Source of the DNA: Metaphire vulgaris | Lineage: Eukaryota; Annelida; Clitellata; Crassiclitellata; Megascolecidae | NCBI GenBank assembly: GCA_018105865.1 | Contig: CM030837.1 | Span: forward strand, 11,166,725-11,230,724 | DNA: 64,000 nucleotides | Direction: 5' to 3' | Shown: positions 1 to 11,536 of the stretch, piece after piece | Numbering within the stretch: the first letter of the stretch is position 1 | How the letters are laid out: every line of letters begins with the position of its first letter | The notes under the pieces: model-generated | The model's input: only the letters and a program-made list of their open reading frames with translations | Databases searched by the model: none | Told to the model about the DNA's origin: nothing | Program-made: the position numbers and the translations under genes

Positions 1-1010
1 TCTTAATACTTGTGCAAAATAAGCCTACCGGTACATGTAAATCAGCCTTCAAAATAGAATTTTTTGTAACTAATAATCTAAATAATAGATAACCATATGT
101 AACTACTTGCATATACAGATAAAATAAAGTGCCATGTTAACATAAAATAATTTCAAATTATCTCACTTTCTGCCGCTCATATGCATATTTCTAAATGATC
201 TTGTGGGCCACATGCAATCTGGTGGTGGCCGCATGCAGCGTCTAAGGTTTGCTGGTTTTTATGCAAAGTTCAAAATTTTTGTGCAAAATTGTAGCACTTA
301 TCTAAAACTATCAAGGACAAATGATTATTGAAGAGTTATTAGAAAAAGATGTCTATTATGCATGTGAGGGTCTCAATATATTTTATTTTTGTTTTATATA
401 AATGGCAGAATAACATTTTAATTGAGGTGGTCAAGGCTGGTCGAGTTAGTATAGTAGAGAAAGGGAGGGTCTAGAGAAGTTTCCTTCATCCAATGAGGAG
501 GCTCCAATGCGTGGATTGGAAATCAAAAGATATAAGCGTCTTTTATATATTGGCCTAAAAAATGAGAAAAGGGGTTCTTACAGTTACATCGCAGAATGGG
601 AGGACTTTCAGAGGAAAAATAAAACGAAAGGTTCATTAGAGCTCTTGTTAACTGTTATAACGAGTGATTATACAGTGCAAAGAAAGCATCACATCATCAA
701 GAGAGTATTATGACTGACGAATAAATCGAGGCGCGATCTCGCAGCGTCGTTGCGGTGTTGTGACAATTGTTCGTCATTTCGCCATCCGTGAAGCCGAGGA
801 CGAATTTGGAGAGGGATACTGTATAATGCTTCCGAAGGATGTCAACGGTCGATCCATCACCCGCTGAATCTGAAGGGTGATTCATTCCTTATCGCGGACT
901 GTTATCTGCTCGTCGAATCCGAAGGACAATCATGAGATGGGACTATGCTGTGGAGGAATCCTATCCATCACTGAATACTTGGGATGGAAGTGACTGAGTT
1001 AATTATATTA
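1..1010. other. Flanking/intronic DNA, no recognised gene
   Basis: The first 700 bases are AT-rich and hold no frame I recognise. A 68-codon open frame at 507-713 (+) has no motif and no family resemblance. From about 720 to 960 base composition is more even and CpG-containing, but neither strand gives a conserved protein. The stretch may be an old repeat; I cannot name it. It ends at an ATTGT microsatellite (1011-1026) that belongs to the LINE on the minus strand. Confidence 0.5.
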
Positions 1011-2975
1011 ATTGTATTGTATTGTATGTCATGAAGCCATCATCGCTATGTGAAGGTTGGCCACAACGTTGAACAATAATTCTCCACTGCTCCCTTTTTT
1101 AGCTGCTTCCATTAGTGGAGCTCCTTTCATGTTAGACCATGTCATAATGTTGTCTATCCAGCTGGTTCTGGGTCTGCCTTGCCTCCTGGTTCCTTACATC
1201 AAACCTGCTATTATTGAGTTTTCAACTGAGTCTTCTGTTTTTCTAGTAACATGTCCAGAATATCTCATTTTTCTTGATTTGATATGTTTCAGAAATTCCT
1301 GATCTACTCCAGCCATTTTGTGTAGTGTCTCATTGGATATAAAATCTGTATAGCGAATCCTCAACTTTTTTCTCAAGTATTTGTTCAAAATGCTTGAATT
1401 CTATTTTCTTCTTCTCTATTTAGTGTCCATGACTCACAGCCATACGAGGCAACAGGCCAAACTAGTGCCCTGATCAATCTTAGCTTTATAAGTTTACTGA
1501 TCGATTTGTTCTTCTAAACTTTTAGTAATTTGATTATTATATTCATTCCCGTGGCCAATCTTGCTTTGATGTCACCTTTGCATCTTGCATCATTTTGGAT
1601 CAGGCTTCCAAGGTATGTTAAGTTAGAAACTTGCTCAAGCACCTGTCCATTTGCTAAGATTGTTATTTGATGCTCCATATTTGACATTACTTTTGTTTTG
1701 TTTGCGTTTATGCTCATATTGTATTTGGTTCCGGTATGTTCTATTCTTTTCACTAGTTCTTTAAGGTCTTTAACTGATGTTGCTACTAAGACAATATCAT
1801 CTGCATAGCGGAGATTGTTAATCAATTTTCCTCCTATCTTGAATCCACCTTTATATCCACCTAGTGCTTTTCTCATTAAATCTTCAGCTAAGATGTTAAA
1901 GAGACATGGAGAGATGTTACATCCTTGTCTAACACCTTTCTTTATGGGAAACCAATCAGTTATTCCGCATTTTACCCTGACATTTGCATTTTGTTGGTTA
2001 AACAAGTTTTGAACCAAATTAATAAGATGCAGTGGAAAGCCCATTTCCAACATTGTCTGCCAGAGTTGTTTAAGTTACACCTCATTTTGGTCTGAAACCA
2101 GCTTGTTCTGGTGAGATTTCATTCTCCAATTTGTTCTGGATTCTGTCTAAGATGATTCTAAGAAGAACTTTACTAGCATGGGAGACTAATGCGATCGTCC
2201 TGTTATATATAATTACTGCATTGTAATGGATCTCCTTTTTTTAGAAGTGGTACAAAAGTCGATTTAGTCCAATCATCTGGCCAGACTCCTGTGTTCCATA
2301 TCTCCACACAGATTTTATGCATTATATCCATGGCAGACTCACCTCCATATTTTATTAGTTCTATTGGAATTTGATCAGCTTTTCCATTGGCTAGTTTCAT
2401 TGCTGCTTTTATGGTTTCATCTTTAAGCGGGGGTGGTTCAAGTTCTGGTGTAGAAATTTGGGTACTTTTTGAGCTCTCATCGTCATATAATTCGGTACAG
2501 TTTTCTTTCCATATACCGAGGATTTCTTCATAATTAGTTATAATCTTACCGTTGTTATTTTTGGTGGCCGCTGTGTGTGGGGTGAATTTTCTAGTGATAT
2601 GTTTAACTGTTTAATAGACTGGCCTTAGATTGCCTCTAATAGCATTTTCTTCTATGGTTGAGCATAGGTCGTTCAATTCTTTCTGTTTGTCTCTTTTTAG
2701 CATTTGCTGAGTCTCCTTTTTCAAGCTATTAAATTCCTCAGGATTTAAAAATGCTGTCTCACGTTTCCTTTCTATCAGTTGGAAAGTTTCTTCTGAGATC
2801 CAATGTTTTTTTGTTCATTTTGTCTTTGTTGAGTGTTATTTTTGCAGCTTTAGTTATAGTTTCTTTCATGCTACCCCATAATTCTTCTGGAGTTTTATCT
2901 TCGTCTATCAGTTGCAGTGCTTCGAATCTATTTTTGATCTCTAGTTCATATTTGGTTCTGTTGGTTTCATTATTT
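1011..2975 (-). mobile_element. RTE-like LINE, 5'-truncated, inactivated
   Basis: A non-LTR retrotransposon copies itself by target-primed reverse transcription. This copy keeps most of the polymerase. Reading on the minus strand, a linker region lies at about 2975-2400, the RT fingers (ending near PDDWTKSTFVPLLKKGD) at 2400-2203, and the palm at 2053-1514 with VRQGC and the catalytic YADD (residues 83-86 of the 179-residue frame). The C-terminal thumb with RYSGHVTRK follows at 1388-1194, and the tail is an ATTGT microsatellite at 1011-1026. The endonuclease half is absent, the usual result of 5' truncation, and frame breaks fall between the blocks, so it cannot be active. RTE-like placement rests on the overall motif style. 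Confidence 0.8.
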
Positions 2976-3267
2976 AACTTTGTGATGTCGATGGAGATGG
3001 CGCTAGTGATGCGTGTTAAATCGCGGCGAACAATGCGGTTAATGTTTTCATTATTTCAAAAGATTTAAAGCATATACATTAAATGCGATTAGTCAGATAA
3101 ATTGGGAACTATACGCAAGATCAACTTTCGGTATTCTACTGTTATTCATACGGTTTCTCATCCGAGAATTTACAAATTTCAACGCGGTCGTGAACGGATT
3201 ATATTATAATTATCGCCCAAACCCGTAAGGACCGTTACGGCAGTCACAGTCATGATTACATTTAAAA

Positions 3268-5025
3268 ATGGATAACTATATTCGATATTCAAGTTCCGAT
3301 TTGCGATCATGGAGATTCATAGGAACCAAAATTAAGAGATACGTAAGGAAAATAATATTTCATCTAGGAATATGGCAACCTTTGTGCAGAGGAAAGAACA
3401 AAAACCGAAAACGAAATCACATGCAAGAATACCACAAACAAAACCGCGCGATACAGGACAGAAGGGAGAGATCTGGTCAGTCGCCCTCACTCACATGGAC
3501 CAGGAAACCCAACTTAGATCAATATTGTGAATCAACTACCCTAAACAGGAAAAATATGGAGCGAGGAAAAAGGAACCTACACATTAGCAAAACCTACAAA
3601 TGACAGCAGTGACAAAACAGCAAAAAATCACCTACTCACACAAAAACATATAACTACAATAGGAACATGGAATATTAGAACAATGAGAGAAACTGGAGCG
3701 GTCAGCATGTTAATGCAAGAGTTAGATCAATACAGGTGGGACGTAGTGGGTCTTTCAGAAACACATTGGTTAGGAATCCAAGAACACTACAAGGAAAGGA
3801 ATAATCTTAAGCTCAGGGAGAGAAGATAAACATCGATCGGGATTGGCTCTAATGCTATTGACACTGGCACACAGATGCATGATAGAGTATAGACCGGTCA
3901 ATGACAGAATCATTTCGGCAAGATTCCAGACCATCACTAAACCACTAACAATTATACAGATATATGCGCCTACAGCGAATGCAGACGATGAAACCATCGA
4001 TGACTTCTACGAACAGCTGCAAAGAGAGATCAACAAAATACAGAAGAGCGATAATCTAATAGTAATGGGTGATTTCAATGCCAAAGTCAGAACAGGAGAA
4101 TCACACAACAGCAAAGTGATGGGTATCCACGGCATAGGAGAATGCAATGAAAGAGGAGAACAGTTTTTGGATTTCTGCTATGCAGATAGCCTTTTTATTT
4201 TGAACACTAAATTTAAGCAGACAAAAGCAACAAGGTACTGGACTTGGGAATCACCAGACATGAAGACGCACAACCAGATAGACTTCATACTGGTCAACAA
4301 AAAACTATTATCAAGCATTCAAAACAGCAGAGCTTTACCAAAAGCTGACATAGCTTCAGACCATCAATTAGTCATGGCAAACATTAAATTGAAACAAAAG
4401 AAAGGTAAACCACCAAATAAAATTACAAAGGTAAATTACCAGCAGCTCTCGGATCCGGAGATGAAAAAAAATACATTAAGATGGTCGACGAGAGTTGGGA
4501 ACAAATCATAGGATTGCCAGTTAAAAATATAGAAAGCAAATGGGAAAAAATCAAGAAGGTCATAAAAGATGCTTCACAAACAATATTGGGACATGTTACT
4601 AAAACTCAAAGAGCGGAAAGGATCAGTGAAAATACAGTTAATTTAATGAAAGAAAGATGGCTATACAAGGCTAAAAGAAACACTGACAAAGAGGCAGCAA
4701 AACACCACAACTTCCTGCGCAGGGAGGTGAAAAGAAGTGCAAGAGATGATAGAGAACGGTACATCCAAAACATCTGTCAGGAGGTAGAAAGAGCAAGAAC
4801 AAACAACAAAACACAACTATTATATAAAGGAATCAGACAGATCACCAATAAATATGTATCGCAAACTAGAGTGATCAAAAATGATCAAGGGCACCTCCTA
4901 ACAAACCCCACAGATGTGAAACAACAATGGTGCAAATATTTCGACGAGTTGTACAATGATCCAAACCAAGTAAATGGTAATCATCTAGACACGATGGAAG
5001 AGGCAATTAACTGCAATTATATGCA
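3268..5025 (+). mobile_element. RTE-like LINE, endonuclease half only
   Basis: This plus-strand LINE fragment carries an AP-like (exonuclease-endonuclease-phosphatase fold) endonuclease that would nick target DNA. Visible motifs in order are GTWNIRTMRE near 3660, GLSETHW near 3750, IYAPTANADDE near 3960, GDFNAKV near 4070 and SDHQLV near 4360. A charged linker to the RT follows (4481-5020). The region 3268-3600 is a lysine/arginine-rich frame that could be the 5' part. The endonuclease is split by a frameshift near 3770-3840, and the copy stops abruptly at about 5025 before any RT motif. That is unusual, since LINE truncation normally removes the 5' end; a later deletion is likely. Its linker resembles that of the RT-bearing LINE at 20.1 kb, so the two may be halves of one family. 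Confidence 0.8.
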
Positions 5026-5179
5026 TTGTATAACGAGTATTTATAAAATATGCAAATGAGAATCATATCTTATAAATGCAAATTTTGTAGCAAGCACAGT
5101 GGTATAATTTTCATTAAACTCAGACTACATCTGAAAAATTATAACCAAAATACAAAGGGGTCCCGATTTAATGAGACAC

Positions 5180-5459
5180 CGTGTGCACTAATGATTCTAA
5201 TAATGGTCTTCTCAGTGTGCCCCAAGCACAAACCTCCTTGTTCATGAAGCAAGGTTTTGAATCAGTTGGCCCTATCCTTTGGAATGCTCTTGACACCAGT
5301 ATGCGTGGCTTAGCAACTCCTAATTCTATGGCCCTCTTTTTGAAACGACTTAAAACATCTCTTTGTCAATACACAGTAATTTGTTGTGGGAGTGCTTCTG
5401 AGTGATTCTTCAGAAGAGGCGCTATACAAATGTTTTGTTGCATTACATTACATTACATT
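5180..5459 (+). mobile_element. LINE 3' end (CR1/L2-like) with ATTAC tail
   Basis: The frame at 5181-5405 holds the C-terminal signature of CR1/L2-type polyproteins: FESVGPILWNALDTSMR, then FLKRLKTSL. A GGCGCTATACAAAT-type 3' end follows, and then an ATTAC microsatellite running to 5459. Only the last 75 or so residues remain. The GCGCTATA 3' end recurs at several other LINE ends in this window. Confidence 0.7.
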
Positions 5460-6105
5460 TTACAAGCAAGTAATGAAGAGCAAACACTCAGAGCATAATG
5501 TGAATACAAACCAAGAGTCCGACTGAGCAAATCTTTTGACTCACACTGCATTGTACAGTCAAAGTCTTCATCACTGCCAGCATATGCAAAAATATCTGAA
5601 ATATGTGAAATGCTAGAATATTTTATGCTAATTTATGAAATGGACAGAATCAAATTGAAGCTGTCTTTTAACCTTTTGAATACTGGAACATTATTTGGTA
5701 GTAAGAAACCTACCAATGACCATCATTCATGATTGATTTTCCCAATGACAATGCTCTCACATTGATGGTACTGCTAGTGATGCTGAAGTATTGGTAAATG
5801 CATGGAAAGGCATTTTGTTAGATGCCGAGATAAATATCACTTCAAGTACATTCCAAAGGACAACTAAACAAGTGTGAGCATAAGTATTAATTGATTTTTC
5901 GGTTAGCAAACATGACAAGAATTTTAATTGCTGCATAACCTATTAACACCTAAAATAAATTTATCCCCGGGAATTAAGTCATTGTTGAAAGGGTTAATAT
6001 ATCGCAAGTTCAGTCAGAGCCACTGTATTGCAATCATTACATGCAAAGTGATTTTTGGATATTTTAACAATAATGATCAGACCAGGCTAATAGAAAAGAA
6101 TATAA
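5460..6105. other. Intronic DNA, nothing recognised
   Basis: AT-rich, with short open frames only. I searched both strands by eye for MED24-like or transposase motifs and found none. Confidence 0.4.
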
Positions 6106-6107
6106 AA

Positions 6108-6215
6108 CAGTGGTTAGTTAGTTAATTAGTTAACAAGTCAATTTCTATAGCGCAAAAACATGGTAGAAGGCCAAAGTCAGGAGTGCTTTACAATTCATAC
6201 GATGTCTGATAAAGG
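6108..6215 (-). mobile_element. LINE/SINE 3' tail remnant
   Basis: On the minus strand this reads as the common 3' end found in this window: an AAAGCACTCCTGACTTTGGCC-like segment, then TTGCGCTATAGAAATTG, then a TTAACTAA microsatellite (6108-6135). Only about 100 bases are left and no protein is encoded. Confidence 0.55.
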
Positions 6216-6224
6216 TGAGTTTTC

Positions 6225-6561
6225 CCAACACTCTTTGCCTTGCGGACCACTTTTGAAGTACCAAAATTTCTCGTGGACCATCTGATAAATTGAGCAGTCA
6301 TCCGCTCCTAAAAGCAGTGATGACCTTTTGTTCATTTTTGCTTGTCAGACTTTTCACATTGAAACTTCACAAATTTCACATGCCGCAAAATACACACAAA
6401 ATGTGCTGATAGCCTTTTTGTGCTGATGACCTTGTTATGCTCATCACACTTCTCAGATTTCTCACATGGAAAATATATATGTCTAATTTTTACTTACGTT
6501 TTTCAGACTTTACCGTGGACCACTAGGCCCCCTCTCGCGAACCACGGGATGAGAGCCACTG
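6225..6561. mobile_element. hAT-type MITE remnant
   Basis: The right end reads CAGTGGCTCTCATCCCGTGG on the minus strand, a typical hAT-like terminus. Subterminal GTGGACCA / TGGTCCAC motifs occur at both ends (6250-6280 and 6510-6525). No coding capacity. I could not find a convincing 8-bp target duplication, so the left border is approximate. Confidence 0.5.
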
Positions 6562-7024
6562 ATATAAAAGACTTAATAATGAACTGAGAAGAGAAACACA
6601 CAGTCTGGTGGAAACAAAAATGTAGGGCCCTGCAAAGCTTTGATATTAGATTTGAAATTGAATCATGAAGCTGATTCGATTCGAAACTGAGCCATCTGAT
6701 TTGGAAAATTTTTCCACTAAAACTATACTGTATCTTTGCTCATATAAGAAGCACCCAAAGATGCAATTTTTGACAGTTTGTGTAAAAAATATTATGGATA
6801 AGACGCCCACATATATAAGATGCATCAACAGAGTCTGATGTTATAGGAATCTCAGAGATAAATAAGATATCCTGCTCTGATCGTATGATTTGAAATACGT
6901 TAAGTCTCCCAAACTTAATATCATCAACTAAAACTCTTTTATGACTGATTGACAAATGCACACTGATTATAGTTTTCAAGTATGTTCATAGCACTAGAAA
7001 TATTTAAAGATAGCACTTTATCTG
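6562..7024. other. Intronic DNA, nothing recognised
   Basis: Both strands give short open frames (up to 79 codons) without motifs. The stretch ends at the TTA target duplication of the transposon beginning at 7028. Confidence 0.4.
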
Positions 7025-7027
7025 TTA

Positions 7028-7150
7028 CACTGGTCAACAAGGTTTTTGTTTCCTGTACAATTTCTGATGTTCCAGGTAGATTTTGTCATGCTGATTACAG
7101 GAATAATTTTGAAATTTTCCTATCACGTAAGTTTTTTGAGAAAAAGCTGA
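7028..7150 (+). repeat. Left TIR of the CACTG transposon
   Basis: Starts CACTGGTCAACAAGG and runs to about the ATCACGTAAG motif near 7130-7150. It pairs with 8840-8969 in inverted orientation, with small gaps. Confidence 0.8.
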
Positions 7151-7326
7151 TTTTAAATTTTAAAATTATAAGAATTTTAAAATCGTGGTTTTCGAGAGTT
7201 ATCTGAGTTATGGGTATTCAGGTTAGGCAAGAATCTTATGTGACCGCCATAACAGATGTAATATGCACTGCTGGCTCACTTAACTACATGGATTTTGAAA
7301 ATTAGTATAATTAGGCATGTCCAGAC

Positions 7327-8756
7327 ATGCCCAGACGCGCCCAAACCTGTCTTAAAGACTACATGCCTAGCATGTATTGTTGCTATGGTTACGCAGGCCT
7401 ATATAAATACCAAGCAGCACTAAGAAGCAGTGAGACCAGTTCCACACGACGAGAGTCTTCCTGTTCCAAACCCCCCGAGTTTTGGACACTGGGGGACGAG
7501 CACGAGCATGCAGAGACAGATGAAATGCTGCAGATAGTTGATGATTCAGCTACGGAAGACCCAGAGTTTGAGCCATCGACATCCAGCAATCCTCATTTGA
7601 TTTCTCAGGCAGAGCTCAATGATCTGGTCAGAGACTTAGATTTGTCAAAAAATCAAGCAGAATTGCTTGGATGCAAGGATGGAATCTGCTCTCTCCAGGT
7701 ACAAAAATTTCAGTATTTCAGAACGGCATGAAGACTTGACTCGATTATTCAAAAAAAAAATCGACAGTCTTACTTTTTGCATTGACATTGATGGATTGCT
7801 TTCTGCTTTTTCGGCTGTAAGCACAATCCATCCGAATGGCGACTTTTTGTTGACTATTCGCTGTTAAGTTTAAAGGCTGTTTTGCTGCACAATGGCAATT
7901 CATACCCTTCAGTACCCATTGGATATGCTGCTTACATGAAGGAAACATATGAGAACATGCAGCTGCCATTGAAACACATAGAATACTCGAGATACAACTG
8001 GAATATATGTGGAGATCTGAAAGTTGTTGCAATTCTACTCGGTCTGCAGCTAGGCTACACCAAGTACTGCTGCTTTCTTTGCGAGTGGGACAGCCGAGCT
8101 AGAGATTCACATTATGTGAGAAAGGTCTGGCCACCTCGCAGGGACTGGGGTTCCAGGACAGAAGAACGTTATAAACATGATCCTCTCGTTGATCCAAAGA
8201 ACATTTATCTCCCACCTTTGCACATCAAACTTGGGTTAATGAAAAACTTTGTCAAAGCAATGAACAAAGAAAGTGAAGCCTTTACATACTTACGACAGAG
8301 GTTTCCACGCACCAGTGATGCTAAAATAAAAGAAGGCGTTTTTGTTGGCCCACAGATTCGAGAGATGCTCAAGGACAGTCACTTTGAGGCCTTCTGCAGG
8401 GTGCCGAGCATGTTGCCTGGACAGCCTTCAGGGATGTTGTTGCTAACTTTCTGGGCAACTACAAGGCGCCAAACTATGTTGAACAAGTTGGAAATCTGCT
8501 ACAAGCTTACAAGGCAATGAAATGCAACATGTCACTGAAGATACACTTCCTTCATTCTCACTTGGACTTCTTCCCAGACAATCTCGGCGCAGTCAGTGAT
8601 GAACATGGTAAAAGATTTCACAAAGACATTGCCAGCATCGAGAAACGCTACCAGGGATAGTGGAGTCCGTCTATGCTCGGAGACTACTGTTGGTCACTGA
8701 TACGTGAAGCACAGTACAGTGACTACAAACGAAAATCTACAGCAAAACATTTCTAA
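7327..8756 (+). pseudogene. Conserved transposon protein, probable transposase, frameshifted
   Basis: The coding region fills the transposon. After a low-complexity N-terminus (7327-7600), pieces in different frames read DLSKNQAELLG, then LTFCIDIDGLLSAF, then an uninterrupted block from about 7818 to 8390. That block has a cysteine pair in KYCCFLCEWDSR (near 8060-8095), followed by PPLHIKLGLMKNFVKAM (near 8212-8262) and IKEGVFVGPQIREM. A shift near 8390 leads to FLGNYKAPNYVEQVGN, IHFLHSHLDFFPDNLG and DEHGKRFHKDI, ending at the TAA at 8754-8756. An in-frame TAG lies at 8658-8660. I recognise the pattern as a family of uncharacterised proteins common in invertebrate genomes, but know no assigned function. 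Transposase is an inference from its position between TIRs. Confidence 0.7.
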
Positions 8757-8839
8757 TTTTCTCATGTCTTGTCATTATTGCCTAGATACTTCTGTAGGAT
8801 TATGTTGCAGAAGACGTTACAATACTAAATGTTAAATTG

Positions 8840-8969
8840 TCGATTTCTTAAAAACCTTACGTGATACAGAAATTCTAATTACATATTTGTGTTCAGCAAG
8901 TCAAAATCTATTAGTTTCATCAAAATTTGTAGAGGAAACAAAAACTTACTTAAAATTTGTTGACCAGTG
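8840..8969 (-). repeat. Right TIR of the CACTG transposon
   Basis: On the minus strand it starts CACTGGTCAACAAATTTTAA and continues in parallel with the left TIR as far as the ATCACGTAAG motif. A TTA target duplication copy follows at 8970-8972. Confidence 0.8.
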
Positions 8970-9109
8970 TTATCCAAATATACCGACATACATTCATTAA
9001 TTGCATAGTGTTTTTGTAAAATTTCTATCATTACCATGTTAAATGCGTGTCACAGTTCCATTTTATTATCATCAGTTTAAATTAATCATAAATCTATGAT
9101 AAATTTAAA

Positions 9110-9726
9110 AATACTCCGAAGAAAATGGAATTTCAGGCCTCCAAATTTGGTCTTCATGTTTCATGGACAAACACCAAAGTTCAAAACCTTGGGTCTGGTC
9201 TTGTGGGGGAACCACTCCTCATCGGTTCCGAAACTGTGGACTCGGTTGACAGTTTTTGTTACCTTGGATCAAGTATGTGTACAAATATGTGTAGTATGGC
9301 CAACTCACATGATGAGTCTATCCGTCACATGTGCATTGCCTCATCTGTCATGCAACGCCTTGACCAAATATGGCAGCAACGTTGGTTAAGCCTGCAAACT
9401 AAATTTCGGATGTACGTATGTCTTGTACTCTCAACACTCCTATATGGAAGTGAGACTTGGACAATGACTGATCAAGAGTGGAAAAGACTTGAAGCTTTTC
9501 CCACAAAGGCTCAATGCAGAATCCTTATTATTAGATGGTTTGACTTCATATGCAACGATGAAATATACCTGCGCTCTGGACTAGATACTGTACAAGCCAT
9601 TGTTTGCCGTCGACGTCTCGGCCTCTTTGGGCACGTCGCAAGACTTCCATCAGCAGTACCTGCCTCAGCTGCACTTCACCTAGCAATGTGACTTCAAGAC
9701 AGAGACATTATTATTATTATTATTAA
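9110..9726 (+). mobile_element. LINE 3' end with TTA tail
   Basis: The 188-codon frame at 9125-9691 is the thumb/C-terminal part of a LINE polymerase: GLHVSWTNTKVQNLGSG, then VDSFCYLGSSM, then LYGSETWTMTDQEWKRLEAF, then GLFGHVARLPS. The GSETWT and FGHVAR blocks are characteristic of several non-LTR families. A TTA microsatellite (9703-9726) forms the tail. The RT core is missing, so this is a strongly 5'-truncated copy. Confidence 0.75.
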
Positions 9727-9789
9727 TAACGTACTGATTAATGTGGTAACTCATCCAAACGAACTGTGTGAACACATTACAAAGTTACA

Positions 9790-10670
9790 AATAACTCGTG
9801 CGATATAACCATGTTTTAAGTCTCTCTTTAAAAGTATTCAAGGTCGGAGAGAGCTGTATTGATGGCGGAAGACAATTCCATGTCCGAGCGGCGGCCGCGG
9901 GAAATGTTCGATCTCCGACGGTTTGGAGGCGTGTCCTCGGGACCACCAATAAGGCGGATCCGGCCGATCTCAATCTTTGCCGGCCTGCGTGGTCAGCCAC
10001 TCGTGACAGCTCGGACGCAAGATACTTTGGACCGGCTCCATTCAGGCAACGGAAGGTCAACGTTGCCAGCTTGAAATGGATCCGCTCTGGCACAGACAAC
10101 CAGTGCAGATTGCGTAGCAGCGGAGTAATGTGATCGCCTAATGAGGCCTGGCATATCACTCGCGCAGCAGCGTTCAGGACGAACTGGAGACGGTTATGTA
10201 GGTATTTCTGTAGTCCAGCGAGAGTTGCATTGCCGTAGTCTAATTCCAGCAGACATCGAACAGTTAAATAGCTCAGTGATAAAAGGTACGAGTAGGTCGG
10301 ATGATTCCTTGAGAAGAAATGTCGGTAGAGGGTTGCTGGCGCACTGCTTGTCCGGCAGTGCTCGAATCACTGATGCCACGTCGTCTTGGGACAGAGACTG
10401 GAACGAACCGAATTGGCATTGTGAGAACCGTGCGTTAAGCATGGGCAGGTCATGCGCCTCGGTAGCCTCGCAAACCCGTGCTTCCTTCTCACTGAGATAT
10501 TCAGCAAAGGAGTCTGCCGGAGGCGTGCCGTGAGCTGGTGTTCGTCCACGGCCGAGTAGAGTGTTCAGAGACTTCCAGAGACGACGAGGATCGGCTCGTT
10601 CAGAGTCGACTTTACCGCTCTAGAAGACCTCAAGTTTCTGGTGGAGCAGTTGCCTGTAGGCTCTCCGACA
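9790..10670 (-). mobile_element. CR1/L2-like LINE with RT core deleted
   Basis: Minus strand, 5' to 3'. The linker reads RRLWKSLNTLLGRGR (near 10600) and SFAEYLSEKEARV. The first RT block is DDVASVIRALPDKQCASNPLPTF (in two stretches, near 10380-10310), running to FITELFNCSMSAG. After this the sequence jumps directly to the C-terminal region: TLAGLQKYLHNRLQFV, DHITPLLRNLHWLSVPERI and WNCLPPSIQ (10159-9785). The whole palm domain, including the catalytic YADD, is missing, which fits an internal deletion near 10250. The base composition is clearly more GC-rich than the neighbouring DNA. No target duplication was found. Confidence 0.75.
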
Positions 10671-10834
10671 TTAGGATTACAGGATGGAATTGTCTATGAG
10701 GCAGACCATCAATCACTTGGCTTCACATGAATCCACGGGGACTGTGGGTTACCAGTGTCCGAAGCCTTACAGTGTGCGCAGAATAGACAGTTGTGGAATA
10801 CAATCGCAATGGCCAAAAGGCTATGCTCTTAAAT

Positions 10835-11036
10835 CAGGGGTCTCCAACGTATGGCCCGCAGGCCGGATACGGCCCGCCAAGGTCTTTAATCCAGCCCGCG
10901 GAAAGAAATGAAGAACAGGCACATCTTTTATAGGAATCTCTTTTTCGCCATCTGTGTCATAGAGACATACACTTCAGTCATCGCCAATTTTGTGATTTCC
11001 TGGTGGGAATCGAATCTGACTTTCCAGACCTACAAA
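10835..11036. mobile_element. hAT-type MITE fragment
   Basis: Starts CAGGGGTCTCCAACGTATGG, followed by GGCCCGCAGGCC and ACGGCCCGCC, the usual opening of a widespread class of hAT MITEs. The matching right terminus is not visible; the piece grades into unrecognised sequence and a second MITE at 11037. No coding capacity. Confidence 0.5.
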
Positions 11037-11328
11037 CCAGAGCCGTAGCAAGAATATTTGGCACACAGGGCAAAAAATAAAATTTTTGCCTCAATATAGT
11101 ATGAAAATTGTAGATGTCCCTTTTTCCTCTTTTCAGACTTGTCACTACCTTGAGTCTTTTTTGCTTGTCATACATACTGGCAATGCCTTCGGTGGGCGTT
11201 TTTAACTTCTAAACTGTAACTCCTGTCGTTAATAGAATGAAGGCATGGATTCTGGTGGCTCCCCTCCCCCAAAGACGGCGCCCGGAGCAGCTTGCCCCTT
11301 GCCACCATCTAGTTATGGCTCTGCTACG
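11037..11328. mobile_element. MITE with CAGAGCC termini
   Basis: The left end is CAGAGCCGTAGCAAG; the right end on the minus strand is CAGAGCCATAACTAG. The interior near 11260-11300 is GC-rich (GGCGCCCGGAGCAGC). The flanks (CTACAAAC / CTACGTAT) share only four of eight bases, so the target duplication is not secure. Confidence 0.55.
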
Positions 11329-11536
11329 TATCATACTTCAGTGAGATGGCTTAGCTGTGGGAAAGTCCTGACTCGATTTTTGATCTTCAATGTAGGATTT
11401 AATATTCTTAAATGAGAGGAACCGTCCACTGGTACAAAGTGAATAGCTTCGGAAATTAGCATTTTCAGCAGATCTATTCATGTATCTTAATGATTATTAA
11501 TATTCGAATACAAGGTGAAACGGCATTCATCTACGA

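Larger units (their letters stand above)
7028..8969 (+). mobile_element. CACTG-ended DNA transposon with TTA target duplication
   Basis: A complete cut-and-paste-type element of 1942 bp. Both ends start CACTGGTCAACAA reading inward. The two termini match imperfectly for roughly 120-130 bp, sharing GTTTTTGTTTCC, TAGATTTTG and ATCACGTAAG in the same order. TTA precedes the left end (7025-7027) and follows the right end (8970-8972), a 3-bp target duplication. CACTA/CACTG ends with 2-4 bp duplications are the hallmark of the CMC (CACTA/Mirage/Chapaev) group, and I infer that placement from the ends alone. It encloses one broken protein-coding region (7327-8756). Nothing is inserted in it. Confidence 0.85.

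Noticed and set aside
507..713. 68-codon open frame as a possible gene
   Set aside because: No motif, no splice context, no resemblance to any family; expected by chance in such sequence.
9798..10133. 111-codon plus-strand frame with RRQFHVRAAAAG
   Set aside because: Antisense shadow of the minus-strand LINE C-terminus, whose motifs are clear.
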